Of a DNA stretch of 51,513 bases, positions 42,279 through 51,415 are shown in pieces. Numbering within the stretch: position 1 is the first letter of the stretch; every line of letters begins with the position of its first letter. The position numbers and the translations under genes were made by a program. A model generated the notes under the pieces. It was not told the origin of the DNA and did no database searches. It saw only the letters and a list, made by a program, of their open reading frames with translations. Source of the stretch: a virus. The DNA lies in the IMG/VR virus record IMGVR_UViG_3300037318_000051, positions 1 to 51,513 of that record. One strand, given 5' to 3'.

Positions 42279-42812
42279 ATGCCACAAGTCAGTGGGCATG
42301 CAAAGCCGTTTCAAATTCGGCAGGTCAAAATCTATCGCAACGGCACCACCAAAGCCCTTGGCAGTGCCCAGGCGATGAATATTACCCCGACATTTACCGA
42401 GGGGACGCTGCGCGGGAACGGGCGCATCACCAGTGTTGTCTCTATCCAGGACGGCGGGGAGTTTGCACTTACCGAGGGAGGAATTGACCTTGACACGTAT
42501 GCCCTGATGATGGGCTACACGACCACCAGCGGCTATAACACATCCATTGGCTACTACCAGGACCTGGATGAGGTGGTGGACCATTGCCTGCCGTGGTTTC
42601 GGGCATTGGGGAAGTCGTGGCTGGAGAACTGCTCAGAGGAGATGCACTACAAAATCTACAAGTGCAAGATCACCAGCATCGAGGGTAATTTCTCGGACGG
42701 TGAGTTTTACGTGATGAGTGCCAGTGGTATCTGCATCGGTGATGAGGACAATGGCGACAAATGGCGGAGTTGGACACGGTACGACCGTACAGTTACGCTC
42801 GCCAGTAGTTAG
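42279..42812 (+). CDS. Major tail tube protein
   Basis: The 177-aa product has MPQVSGHAKPFQIRQVKIYR, TKALGSAQAMNITPTFTEGT and TTTSGYNTSIGYYQDLDEVV, then a beta-rich C-terminus (YKCKITSIEGNFSDGEFYVM), fitting phage tail tube proteins. Its place just before the tail chaperones and tape measure is the standard order. Confidence 0.78.
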   Translation: MPQVSGHAKPFQIRQVKIYRNGTTKALGSAQAMNITPTFTEGTLRGNGRITSVVSIQDGGEFALTEGGIDLDTYALMMGYTTTSGYNTSIGYYQDLDEVVDHCLPWFRALGKSWLENCSEEMHYKIYKCKITSIEGNFSDGEFYVMSASGICIGDEDNGDKWRSWTRYDRTVTLASS

Positions 42813-42820
42813 GAGACACG

Positions 42821-43306
42821 ATGAGCTTACAAGACTGGCGCGCCCGGCGGCAGCAATCATTCTTTACACCGGACGGGCTCGAGATTGTCTGCCGCCGCGT
42901 GTCGCTGATCGACCTGGCCGCAAGCGGGCATATCCCAGCGCCGTTGCTGGGGGCCGTGCAGCAGATGCAGCAGCGCACGCAGGCACAGCAGGGGATTGAC
43001 TATAGCCACCTGCCCGAATTTGGCAAGCTGCTGGGCATTATCTGCAGGGCCGCAATTATGCACGCAATGGTGATCCCGGCAGATGATGCGGGCGAGCCGC
43101 AGGTCGTGCCCGTGCGGGAACAGCCATCTGAAGAGGCCATCGGGCTGGATGAGATTGATTTTGAAACGCGGGTTGCTATTTTCACCTGGGCCAATGAGGG
43201 GGCGCTGGCCCTGGCCTCGTTTCGCGGGCAACAAACAGCAGATGCTCAACTTGCACGCAATGGCGACGATCTATCACACGCGGCCATCGGCGATCCTGGA
43301 GATTGA
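42821..43306 (+). CDS. Tail assembly chaperone (first product)
   Basis: The 161-aa product (MSLQDWRARRQQSFFTPDGL, VSLIDLAASGHIPAPLLGAV, HLPEFGKLLGIICRAAIMHA) corresponds to the gpG-like chaperone that coats the tape measure during tail assembly. A second frame begins to be used before its stop, as is usual for this gene pair. Confidence 0.75.
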   Translation: MSLQDWRARRQQSFFTPDGLEIVCRRVSLIDLAASGHIPAPLLGAVQQMQQRTQAQQGIDYSHLPEFGKLLGIICRAAIMHAMVIPADDAGEPQVVPVREQPSEEAIGLDEIDFETRVAIFTWANEGALALASFRGQQTADAQLARNGDDLSHAAIGDPGD

Positions 43307-43499
43307 CGACGGCTACACCGCCTACCAGTTTGACCAGGCGGCGCTCTGGTGGGCCAGCACAGAGCGCGAGAGACAGGATCGCAAACGCGGGCACGGCAAG
43401 CCAGGCGGAGGCACCCGGCCCGCGTCCGGCGCAATGCCCGGCAAGAATGGCCGCATCCGTATTCCAATCAGTAAAGAGCAAGCGAAAGCGAAATCGTGA
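43242..43499 (+). CDS. Tail assembly chaperone, second frame (possible frameshift product)
   Basis: In the +1/-2 frame relative to the first product, the text MATIYHTRPSAILEIDDGYT and AYQFDQAALWWAS is a typical gpT-like tail chaperone. ATGs at 43242 and 43260 lack a visible ribosome site, so translation through a programmed frameshift near 43220-43240 is plausible; no canonical slippery heptamer is seen. Its stop overlaps the tape measure GTG. Confidence 0.7.
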   Translation: MLNLHAMATIYHTRPSAILEIDDGYTAYQFDQAALWWASTERERQDRKRGHGKPGGGTRPASGAMPGKNGRIRIPISKEQAKAKS

Positions 43500-46252
43500 C
43501 CGACTCCTACCAGCTTGGCAACGCCTATGGCGAAATACGGCTCGACGGCTCTGGCGTTGAGCGTGGCGTGCGCAGCGCCAACCGTTCGCTTGACCGGATG
43601 GGCGGGGCGGTCAGTGCAGCGATGGGCACGGCCTCGGCAGCGGTGGCGGGCGTGGGGGTGGCGCTGGCCGGGCTCACCGTGGGGCTCGGGTCTGCCGTGC
43701 GCACGGCAGCAGGCTTTGAGCAATCTATGGCGAATGTCGGGGCCATCAGTAACGCTACTGATGAGCAATTGATGCGCCTCTCTGACACCGCAAAGGAGAT
43801 GGGTCGCACCACCTCGTTCAGTGCATCAGAAGCCGCCGACGGCCTGGGCTTCCTGGCGATGGCGGGCTTTTCGGTTGAGCAGCAGATCGCCGCCCTCCCC
43901 GGCACACTGCAGCTTGCCGCCGCCGGAAACCTCGACCTGGCCGACACTGCCGATATTGCTAGCAACGTGCTCACGGGGATGGGCCTGGCCGCGGAGGATA
44001 TGACTCGCGTGGCTGATGTGATGGCCAGGACGATCACGACCAGTAATACCAACGTGCAGCAGCTTGGGCAGGCGTTCAAATTTGTGGGCCCCCAGGCCGC
44101 GGCAATGGGACTCTCCGTCGAAACCACCGCAGCGGCACTCGGCAAACTCTCGGATGCGGGCTTGCAGGCCGATATGGCAGGCACCGGATTGCGCGGTGTA
44201 TTGCAGGCCCTCACCAACCCCACCGCGCAGGCCCAGGCCGCGATTGAGCAACTCGGGGTGTCGGTGTTCAATGTTGACGGGACAATGCGCGATCTGCCCG
44301 ATATCATTGAGCAATTCCAGGCCGCCACTGCCGGGATGACAGACCAGCAGCGGCAGGCTGCGCTGGGCTCCATTTTCCAGACACGGGCCCTGAACTCGTT
44401 TCAGGTGCTGATGAGCGACACAGGCAAGGACTTGCGCGAATACACCGCGCTCCTTGAGGACAGCGGTGGAACTGCCGAAGAGGTCGCAGAAAAGCAACTT
44501 GACACGCTGCAGGGGCAGTTCAAGCTGCTGCAATCAGCAATGGAAAGCGTCGCCATCGAGGTGGGCGAGGTGCTCATTCCCATTCTGACCGCCTTCCTGC
44601 GTGATTTTGTCATCCCCTTTGTGCAGAACCACGGCCCCAAGCTGGCACAGGCGCTGCGCTGGGTGGTAGAGCGCCTGCAGGGGATGCGCGACACGGTGCA
44701 AGATGGTATTGGCAGTAGCACGTTCCAGAATGCGCTGCTGTTTGTGCGTGATGTGTTCCTGCGTATCTATGATGTCATCCAGCCATTGCTGCCCGCGCTG
44801 CAATCGTTTGGAAATACACTGCGTGACGCGTTTGCGAGTTTACGCGAGGGCGATGCTGGCGGTGCGTTCCTGGGTGTGATGGACGGTCTTAATAATTTGC
44901 GCCTGAATATTCTGGACTGGGCTCTGGGGCTGGTGCCTGATCTGATCAATGCGGTGGGACAATGGTCGATGGCCTTTACCAACTGGCTCAGCACACTGGG
45001 GCCGCGCCTCTGGCAGGGGCTTACCGATACCGTGCAACGGGTGGTAGATATCATCAAAGAGCGCGGCCCGGCTATCCGTGATGCGCTGCGGCTTTGGGGG
45101 ACCGCGCTCGTGGCGTGGGCGCGTGATAATGGCCCGATGCTCCTCACCAGCCTGGGTGAAACCCTGCAAAGTGTGGTGGCCTGGGTACGCAGCACGGTGC
45201 CGATGCTGGTCGAGTCGTTTGGGGGCTGGGCCGCCACGTTTGTGGAATGGGCAATCCCGGCGGGGACCAACCTGCTGCGCACACTGGGCCGGGTGCTGGC
45301 TGATGTGCTGGGGTGGATTGGCGATCACGCACCAGACCTGGTTGAACAACTGGCCGAATGGGCTGCGGCGTTTGTGGAGTGGGTGATTGATTTGCTGCCC
45401 ACGCTCTATGGGAATTTGCTCGTATTGCTTTCGGGCGTCCTGAATTGGATTGCCGAAAACGGACCACCTATTGCTGCCCAGTTGGGTGAATGGGCCCTGG
45501 CGTTTGTCGAGTGGGTGGTGCCTACTGCAGCAAAACTGATCTATCAGTTGGGGCTGTTGTTTGGGATGCTGCTGCAATGGATTATTGACAACGCGGTGCC
45601 ACTCGCCGAAACAATCCTGAATGAGTGGGCACCGGCGCTGTCTGACTGGATTGCGCTTGAGGCTATTCCTCGGATTTCTGCAGCCCTGGAAGCCCTCTGG
45701 ATGAGTATTCAGGACTGGATAACCACAACAGCTACGCAGATATACCAGGAGGCGCTACAGATGGGGAGCAAGCTGGTTGACGGCATCCAACAGGGTATCA
45801 CTGATGCCTGGGGCGCGTTTCTGGCCTGGGCTCAGGCACGGATGCAGGAACTGGCGATCATGATGGACCCCTCGCGGCTGCTGCCAGGCGGCGGTGGCGG
45901 GGCTGCGCCAGACACAAAGCCGGTCAAGGCGATGGCGCGGGGTGGCACCTTTCGACGCGGCGATCTGGCAGTTGTCGGAGAGCAGCAGGCCGAACTGGTG
46001 CAGTTTGGCTCATTTGGCCGCGTGTTCCCCGACCTCTCCCCGCTGGCGGCGGCTGCCCGTGCGACGATGCCCGCAATGGCCCCCGGCGGGCGCAGCGTCA
46101 CGCTGAACGCGCCAATGAGCATTGGAAACGTGACGGTGGACAGCGAGGCCCGAATGAGTGAGCTGCAGCAAATGATAGCACAGCGCGATGAGGCTCTGAT
46201 TGCGCAGATGCTGGACGCGCTCGAGAGCATCGGCCTGGAAGGGGTGGCCTGA
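43496..46252 (+). CDS. Tape measure protein
   Basis: The 918-aa product starts MTDSYQLGNAYGEIRLDGSG and has a phage tail tape-measure core: FEQSMANVGAISNATDEQLM, MGRTTSFSASEAADGLGFLA, TTTSNTNVQQLGQAFKFVG-like segments, DKQL-rich helices. From about residue 470 to 760 there are Trp-rich tandem units (WALAFVEWVVP, WAAAFVEWVID, WAATFVEWAIP). Tape measure length sets tail length; at about 0.15 nm per residue this predicts near 140 nm. GTG start coupled by GTGA. Confidence 0.9.
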   Translation: MTDSYQLGNAYGEIRLDGSGVERGVRSANRSLDRMGGAVSAAMGTASAAVAGVGVALAGLTVGLGSAVRTAAGFEQSMANVGAISNATDEQLMRLSDTAKEMGRTTSFSASEAADGLGFLAMAGFSVEQQIAALPGTLQLAAAGNLDLADTADIASNVLTGMGLAAEDMTRVADVMARTITTSNTNVQQLGQAFKFVGPQAAAMGLSVETTAAALGKLSDAGLQADMAGTGLRGVLQALTNPTAQAQAAIEQLGVSVFNVDGTMRDLPDIIEQFQAATAGMTDQQRQAALGSIFQTRALNSFQVLMSDTGKDLREYTALLEDSGGTAEEVAEKQLDTLQGQFKLLQSAMESVAIEVGEVLIPILTAFLRDFVIPFVQNHGPKLAQALRWVVERLQGMRDTVQDGIGSSTFQNALLFVRDVFLRIYDVIQPLLPALQSFGNTLRDAFASLREGDAGGAFLGVMDGLNNLRLNILDWALGLVPDLINAVGQWSMAFTNWLSTLGPRLWQGLTDTVQRVVDIIKERGPAIRDALRLWGTALVAWARDNGPMLLTSLGETLQSVVAWVRSTVPMLVESFGGWAATFVEWAIPAGTNLLRTLGRVLADVLGWIGDHAPDLVEQLAEWAAAFVEWVIDLLPTLYGNLLVLLSGVLNWIAENGPPIAAQLGEWALAFVEWVVPTAAKLIYQLGLLFGMLLQWIIDNAVPLAETILNEWAPALSDWIALEAIPRISAALEALWMSIQDWITTTATQIYQEALQMGSKLVDGIQQGITDAWGAFLAWAQARMQELAIMMDPSRLLPGGGGGAAPDTKPVKAMARGGTFRRGDLAVVGEQQAELVQFGSFGRVFPDLSPLAAAARATMPAMAPGGRSVTLNAPMSIGNVTVDSEARMSELQQMIAQRDEALIAQMLDALESIGLEGVA

Positions 46253-46623
46253 TGAGTATCCCCTACACCACGTTTACCTGGAATGGCGTGACCTGTATCC
46301 CGATTGGCGCTGGTATCACCATTACCGACTGGCTCGACGAACTCCGCCAGCAAGAGCGGCCTATCGGTGGCACGGGGCGGGTGCAGGTGCCATCATTTGG
46401 GCATATCTCGCGCTGGACAGGCCAGATACGCGTGAAGACCAGCACGGACTATGGCACACTACGCACGGCGTTTCTGGCGCGGCCTCGCACGCTGGCGACC
46501 TGGTCGGATGGCACCCGGAGCATTCCGAAGGTCGTGTTGACGCGGTTTGAGTTGCTCCCGCTGGGTGACAGCAACGAGGGCTACACCGGCGCGGTGCAGT
46601 TTGTGGCGACGGAGGGGCTATGA
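46252..46623 (+). CDS. Minor tail protein (tail-tip region)
   Basis: The 123-aa product is beta-rich (MSIPYTTFTWNGVTCIPIGA, IRVKTSTDYGTLRTAFLARP, SIPKVVLTRFELLPLGDSNE). Its place between tape measure and tail hub suits a distal tail protein. Coupled by TGATG and ATGA to both neighbours. Confidence 0.6.
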   Translation: MSIPYTTFTWNGVTCIPIGAGITITDWLDELRQQERPIGGTGRVQVPSFGHISRWTGQIRVKTSTDYGTLRTAFLARPRTLATWSDGTRSIPKVVLTRFELLPLGDSNEGYTGAVQFVATEGL

Positions 46624-49600
46624 CCACCTGGCCCCTGCTGCACCCGGCCCCGGCCTGGGCTGCCGTCTGCTACCTGGACGGTAGACCGTATCAAATCGTG
46701 GGTGCGGGCTGGTCCAAGGGCTTCGGCTTCGACAGGGACCGCTCCTCGTGCACGGTGGAGCTTGCGGACCTCGTGAGCGTGCAGGGCGGCGAGCCTGCCT
46801 ATGTGGATGTGTTCTGCAATGGCATCCCCCGGCGCTATTTCACCGGCCTGGTGCAGCGCGACGTGCGCAGTGTGGACACGGGCACGGGTGTCGCCTACCG
46901 CTACCAGATACTCGACATCACCGGCGCGCTGGATAGCTCCCCCAGTTCAGACATTACCTGGAACAACCGCGCCTTTGACGACGCGGTCACCGACCTGCTC
47001 ACAGCGGCGGGTCTGTCCAGTAGCCAGATCGGCCCGATCTATGACCCTGGCTCTGTCTACGACATCGGCACATTCGACACCATCACCATTGAGGCAACCG
47101 AAACACTCAGCACCGTGATGCGCGAACTGATGGAGTATGGTGGCACAAAGCTGTGGGTGAGCCCCGGCGGGGTGGTGCGTGTGTCGGATGCGACGGGCAT
47201 CCCGGTGAGTAGCAGCGAGATTGCGTATGTCTGGCTGGCAGACAGCACCCAGCGCGGGCTACAGGCGGCGCGTGAGCAGTTCGGGGCCATCAGTCAAATT
47301 GTCACGACCTGGACAGCCAAGGGGCCGACGCGGTCGGACAATGCCACCCCCAACTACACCTTTACCGCCAGTGGCATATCGGGCCGCCCCGACGGCAACA
47401 CATACCGCTTTGCCGACAACGATAGTGTCTGTCAGGCTATTGCCGAGCGGGAGGTGGCGCGGCGGGCGCGGGTTGAGCACCGACTCTCAATTGATACGAT
47501 GTGCGACCCGGACCTGATGCCAGGGCGCACGATTGACGTCAATATGACAGGCCATCCCAGCATCAACACGGTAGGACTGGCCTTTGTGGAGAGCATTGCG
47601 GCCAATGGCGGCGATATGACCATCGCCTGCCGCCTCGGAGCCAGCCGCGTACCAGGCAGCGGGTATGCCGATCATCCGCCCCCGTATGCCGATTTTGCCA
47701 TTGTGTCGGTTGAGGCCGAACTGGTCGATGTGGCGGGCACGCTCGAAAAACGCCTGATTGTGCAGGTCGATGCCAGCGCCAGCTACGTGAGCCAGGGCAC
47801 CATCGGCTATAGCTGGTCGGTGAGCGGCGCCACGCCGGACCCTGCCAGTATTCCGACGGTGGTTGATCCCTGCTTTGCACTCGACACGGGCAGCACCACC
47901 GGCGTCACCATCACGCTGAGTGTGAGTGATGGTGTGTCGGCAGGCAGTAGCGTCACCAAAGCTCTGGACACACCAGAGGTGCAGGTTGTGACGCGGGTGC
48001 TCTCGATTGCGAAAGCCAGCAACGGCTGGCGCATCTTGCGGGATATCAACACGGGCTACGAGGATTTTACGCGTGCGGGGCAAAGTTGCGACGCCACCGC
48101 CAAATTCAGCGCGAACGGGCCGCTCCTGTCGGGGTGGGACGATGGGGCGGTGTATGCCTGGGAGCCGGAGGGCGGCGATGCTACGTTGCTCTGGACCGAG
48201 CCAGCAGGCACGGGTATCACATCCATCTACCGCAACCAGGATACGGCAGAGGACATTACCGTCACCGCAGGCGCGAAACTGTACCGCAGCCAGGATGATG
48301 GGGCCACGTTTACGCTGCTGTACACAGCAGTCGCTACGATCAACGATGTGGAGACCGCGCCAGGCGGCGCGTATATTCGCATCTGCACGGGCAATACCGT
48401 GCTCAACAGTTACGACAGCACAACGTTTCCTGCTGCCCAGACGGGCGAGGCCGGGAGCGTGTGTCAACAGCAGGCCAATGCCGGTTTTGCCGGTGGCAGC
48501 AACGCGGCCTGCTACACTGGCGCAACCACCAGCGCGGGCCTAGTTGTGTTTGACCAGGGGCACACCGTAGACTGGTCGGGCGTGACCGCGCCATCGGGTA
48601 TTACGACCATCAGCGCCGCGCTTGCCGAGGAGGCGTTTATCTGCGGGGATGCAGCGGGCAACCTCTACAAACTGGCCTGGGATGGTAGTCAGTATGTTGC
48701 CTCAGATATCGGGCAGACCGATGCGACTGGCACCGCAGCAGACCTGATCCGCGATGATCGACTGAACGAACTTGTGTTCGGAAGCGATAGCACCTGGCAG
48801 TCGTTCAAGGTGCTGAATTCCGACACCATCCTGGCAATTGACCTGCAACCGTCTGTCCAGATCGGCATCGGGCCGCTGGCGAATTTGTCGCCGCGCTATC
48901 GCCTGCTCATTCCCACCGTTGGACTATCCGGCGGCGGCGTGTATGAGTATAGCGGTGGTAGCTGGACGCTGCAAAACAGCGGGCTGCCTGCCGTGACGCT
49001 GTACGGTCAGGCGGTGGCGGCAAACCCGGCCAATCCAGACGAATGGCTGGCATTGTTCACAACGGACACAGGCCGTACTGTCCAGGCCGATGGCAGTGGT
49101 AATCTGGTCGGCTCTGATGGTAGCACGGGCGTGTTGTGGCGATGGGATGGAAGCACATGGACAAACATTCCAATTGCTACGCCATCACTCGGCAGCAATA
49201 CCCGCATCGGGTTTGGAGCACTCGATTGGCGCGTCAGTGGCTGGGCATTCCTGGCAACACGGGTATACGGCTCGTGGGTCTACCAGGGGGTAGGCACCAC
49301 ACAGGGGACCACTGCGAGCAACAGTGTCAACGCAGCAGTCGGGCTGGCTATCCTTGCAGATGGGCGGGTGGCAATTGGCTCATCAGGCAATAGCAGCGGC
49401 GCGGGGGACAACGATAATGTGCACTACAGCAGTGGGAGTAGCCTGCTGCTGGCAGGCAGTGCGTCAAACGAGGATCGAGACATAACGGTCGCGGCATATC
49501 CGACCGGTACCCGGATTGTGTGCCCGTCGGACGACAATGACCAGGGCACACGGGGCCGCATCTATGCCGCAGAGGACTATGCTGCGGCGCAGCCTACGTT

Positions 49601-49907
49601 GAGGATCAGCAGCAGTGTAGGGCTTACTGCGCAGATTACGGCTGATGAGCGGGTCTACATCGGTAATCGCTCAAATGGCATTGCAGAGATTACTGATCTG
49701 TTTGGCACGCCAGCGGTCAACGTGGTAGCGGCCTCTGGCACGCAGATTGGCCGCATCGGGATGGATAAACAGACGCGCACGCTCGTGGCTGCGCTCAATC
49801 AGGCAAAGACCAACGTATATCTCTGGGATGGCACGACAGAAACAACCATCGACGCCAGCAGCCTGACAGCGGGGGATCTGGCGGATTGTGTGGAGGTGCT
49901 GACATGA
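46620..49907 (+). CDS. Tail hub/tip protein with beta-propeller C-terminus
   Basis: The 1095-aa product has an N-terminal tail-hub-like part (about 1-350: ADLVSVQGGEPAYVDVFCNG, WNNRAFDDAVTDLLTAAG, VARRARVEHRLSIDTMC), an Ig/PKD-like stretch (about 380-450), then some 600 residues of repeated beta motifs (KLYRSQDDGATFTLLY, VYAWEPEGG, VLWRWDGSTWTNIPI, VYLWDGTTETTI), a BNR/propeller-like fold. It probably contacts the host surface. Confidence 0.75.
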   Translation: MTTWPLLHPAPAWAAVCYLDGRPYQIVGAGWSKGFGFDRDRSSCTVELADLVSVQGGEPAYVDVFCNGIPRRYFTGLVQRDVRSVDTGTGVAYRYQILDITGALDSSPSSDITWNNRAFDDAVTDLLTAAGLSSSQIGPIYDPGSVYDIGTFDTITIEATETLSTVMRELMEYGGTKLWVSPGGVVRVSDATGIPVSSSEIAYVWLADSTQRGLQAAREQFGAISQIVTTWTAKGPTRSDNATPNYTFTASGISGRPDGNTYRFADNDSVCQAIAEREVARRARVEHRLSIDTMCDPDLMPGRTIDVNMTGHPSINTVGLAFVESIAANGGDMTIACRLGASRVPGSGYADHPPPYADFAIVSVEAELVDVAGTLEKRLIVQVDASASYVSQGTIGYSWSVSGATPDPASIPTVVDPCFALDTGSTTGVTITLSVSDGVSAGSSVTKALDTPEVQVVTRVLSIAKASNGWRILRDINTGYEDFTRAGQSCDATAKFSANGPLLSGWDDGAVYAWEPEGGDATLLWTEPAGTGITSIYRNQDTAEDITVTAGAKLYRSQDDGATFTLLYTAVATINDVETAPGGAYIRICTGNTVLNSYDSTTFPAAQTGEAGSVCQQQANAGFAGGSNAACYTGATTSAGLVVFDQGHTVDWSGVTAPSGITTISAALAEEAFICGDAAGNLYKLAWDGSQYVASDIGQTDATGTAADLIRDDRLNELVFGSDSTWQSFKVLNSDTILAIDLQPSVQIGIGPLANLSPRYRLLIPTVGLSGGGVYEYSGGSWTLQNSGLPAVTLYGQAVAANPANPDEWLALFTTDTGRTVQADGSGNLVGSDGSTGVLWRWDGSTWTNIPIATPSLGSNTRIGFGALDWRVSGWAFLATRVYGSWVYQGVGTTQGTTASNSVNAAVGLAILADGRVAIGSSGNSSGAGDNDNVHYSSGSSLLLAGSASNEDRDITVAAYPTGTRIVCPSDDNDQGTRGRIYAAEDYAAAQPTLRISSSVGLTAQITADERVYIGNRSNGIAEITDLFGTPAVNVVAASGTQIGRIGMDKQTRTLVAALNQAKTNVYLWDGTTETTIDASSLTAGDLADCVEVLT

Positions 49908-50980
49908 CCAGTACGCAGGAGTGGCAGCGCCGCTTGATTGCCCTCATCAATGCGCAGATTGATCGTCGTGCACAATCCAGCGAAACGGCCCTCCGGCAGG
50001 AGGCCGGGCGGATTGCGACGGGCACCGTGAGTAGTGCCACCATCAACCTCTCGCAACTGGCGCAGGGCGGGGCAACCGCAAACCAGGTGCTGGCCTGGAA
50101 TAGCGGGGCGTCCGAATGGCAACCAGTCACCAACAGTGCCACGCTGCCGTGGACGTCAGCGGGCGATCTGCTCTACTACGATGGCGGCAGCGCGCAGCGG
50201 CTGGCGATTGGCACGGCAGGCCAGGTGTTGACCGTCAACGCGGGAGCCACCGCGCCCGAATGGCAGACGGGCGGCGGCGGGGGCGGCCCTGCCATTGACC
50301 AGGGCACCTATGGAGCACTGCCGACAGGCAGCGAGGATGATGTCTATCTCGCAACAGATGCCCCGTACATCCTGCGCAAAGGCGCAAGCGCGTGGAGTGC
50401 CTTCGGGCCGATCCAGCAGCTCGTCGTGCCGCCATCAAGCGGGTGGAGTTGGGATAATCAGGACGGGTCATCGGTGGATGCCACCGCAGGTGAGCTGCAG
50501 TTCAGTAGCCCCCAGACTGCCAGCAGCGCTGAACTGAGCGTCTATTACAGGTCTGCGCCCTCCACGCCCTACACGGTCACCGCCCTGATCGCGCTGGCCC
50601 CGTGCATCGGATCAGGAGGATTTCCGGGATTCGGGTTGTGCTTTGGGGATGGTAGCGGGCAATGGGTGCATTTTGCCATCCAACCAACACAGGGGCGTGT
50701 GATCTGGAATGAATACACCAACGCGACGACCTATAGTGCTTCTCCGCTCATATTCAGCGGGGTGCATACCGAGCCGTGGCTGGCTCCAGTGTGGGTGAGA
50801 ATTCAGGACGACGGGGTAAATCGGATCAGCAGCATCAGTACCACCGGGCGGCAGTGGCAGACGCTGCGCACGGTCACGCGCACGGATTTCCTCACGGCGA
50901 CGCGGGTGGGCATTGCCTGCCAGCGTAGCACGTCGGCAGAGCCCCTGCCGTATGCGCTGATGTCCTGGGAAGAGAGCTAG
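49904..50980 (+). CDS. Tail fibre / receptor-binding protein
   Basis: The 358-aa product has an N-terminal helix (STQEWQRRLIALINAQIDRR), fibre-like repeats (ATANQVLAWNSGASEWQPVT, GQVLTVNAGATAPEWQTG), a Gly-rich hinge, then a globular jelly-roll-like C-terminus (SAELSVYYRSAPSTPYTVTA, GQWVHFAIQPTQGRVIWNEY). The ATG overlaps the previous stop (ATGA). It is the last gene of the right arm. Confidence 0.78.
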   Translation: MTSTQEWQRRLIALINAQIDRRAQSSETALRQEAGRIATGTVSSATINLSQLAQGGATANQVLAWNSGASEWQPVTNSATLPWTSAGDLLYYDGGSAQRLAIGTAGQVLTVNAGATAPEWQTGGGGGGPAIDQGTYGALPTGSEDDVYLATDAPYILRKGASAWSAFGPIQQLVVPPSSGWSWDNQDGSSVDATAGELQFSSPQTASSAELSVYYRSAPSTPYTVTALIALAPCIGSGGFPGFGLCFGDGSGQWVHFAIQPTQGRVIWNEYTNATTYSASPLIFSGVHTEPWLAPVWVRIQDDGVNRISSISTTGRQWQTLRTVTRTDFLTATRVGIACQRSTSAEPLPYALMSWEES

Positions 50981-50991
50981 TGCAAAGCACA

Positions 50992-51028
50992 CAAAAGCCC
51001 CGCCTTTCTGGGGTAAAACTGGCGGGGC
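50992..51028 (-). terminator. Terminator of the leftward arm
   Basis: Arms GCCCCGCC (50997-51004) and GGCGGGGC (51021-51028) followed, on the minus strand, by TTTT. It ends the leftward transcription unit that crosses the circle joint, and the hairpin may also slow the convergent structural transcript. Confidence 0.75.
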
Positions 51029-51091
51029 CTGTGCTACACACACATACTTGCTTATGCCGCCCGTCCTTCGGGCGACCGTGGTGCTATTATA
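51029..51091. other. Convergent spacer with one iteron-like site
   Basis: The gap holds TGCTACAC (51032-51039), identical to the origin iteron, and a small GCCCG/CGGGC hairpin. No gene is visible. Confidence 0.4.
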
Positions 51092-51415
51092 TCATGTGCC
51101 GATATCAATATGTATCTCGTTGCCATCCCGGTAGACGTGGCAATGCTCTGTCAACAACCGACAGGCCAGTGTCACATCAATGATGTGTGCCTGTGTCAAC
51201 GTGTCGGGAAGGGTGACACGCGCCACGCCACTACGGCGCGCTGGCAGCCAGAGTGACGCACCATTGTCAAGGATGGCGCCCACAGCCGCCGTGCGTGCCC
51301 ACGCAGGCACGTGGTCAGTTTCACGACCATTAACATAGAGCAAGCCTGCTGGTGTCCGTGTTGCTGCCGATATCCCGGCAAAGTCCTCTATCCACTCGAA
51401 TAGTCCCACTGTCAC
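51092..51415 (-). CDS. Small protein coupled to the HerA/FtsK-like ATPase
   Basis: The 107-aa product starts at GTG (MTVGLFEWIEDFAGISAATR) and is alpha/beta (ILDNGASLWLPARRSGVARV, THIIDVTL-like, HVYRDGNEIHIDIGT). Its GTG overlaps the ATPase stop across the circle joint (GTGA), making it the last gene of the leftward arm. No family recognised. Confidence 0.65.
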   Translation of the reverse strand: MTVGLFEWIEDFAGISAATRTPAGLLYVNGRETDHVPAWARTAAVGAILDNGASLWLPARRSGVARVTLPDTLTQAHIIDVTLACRLLTEHCHVYRDGNEIHIDIGT

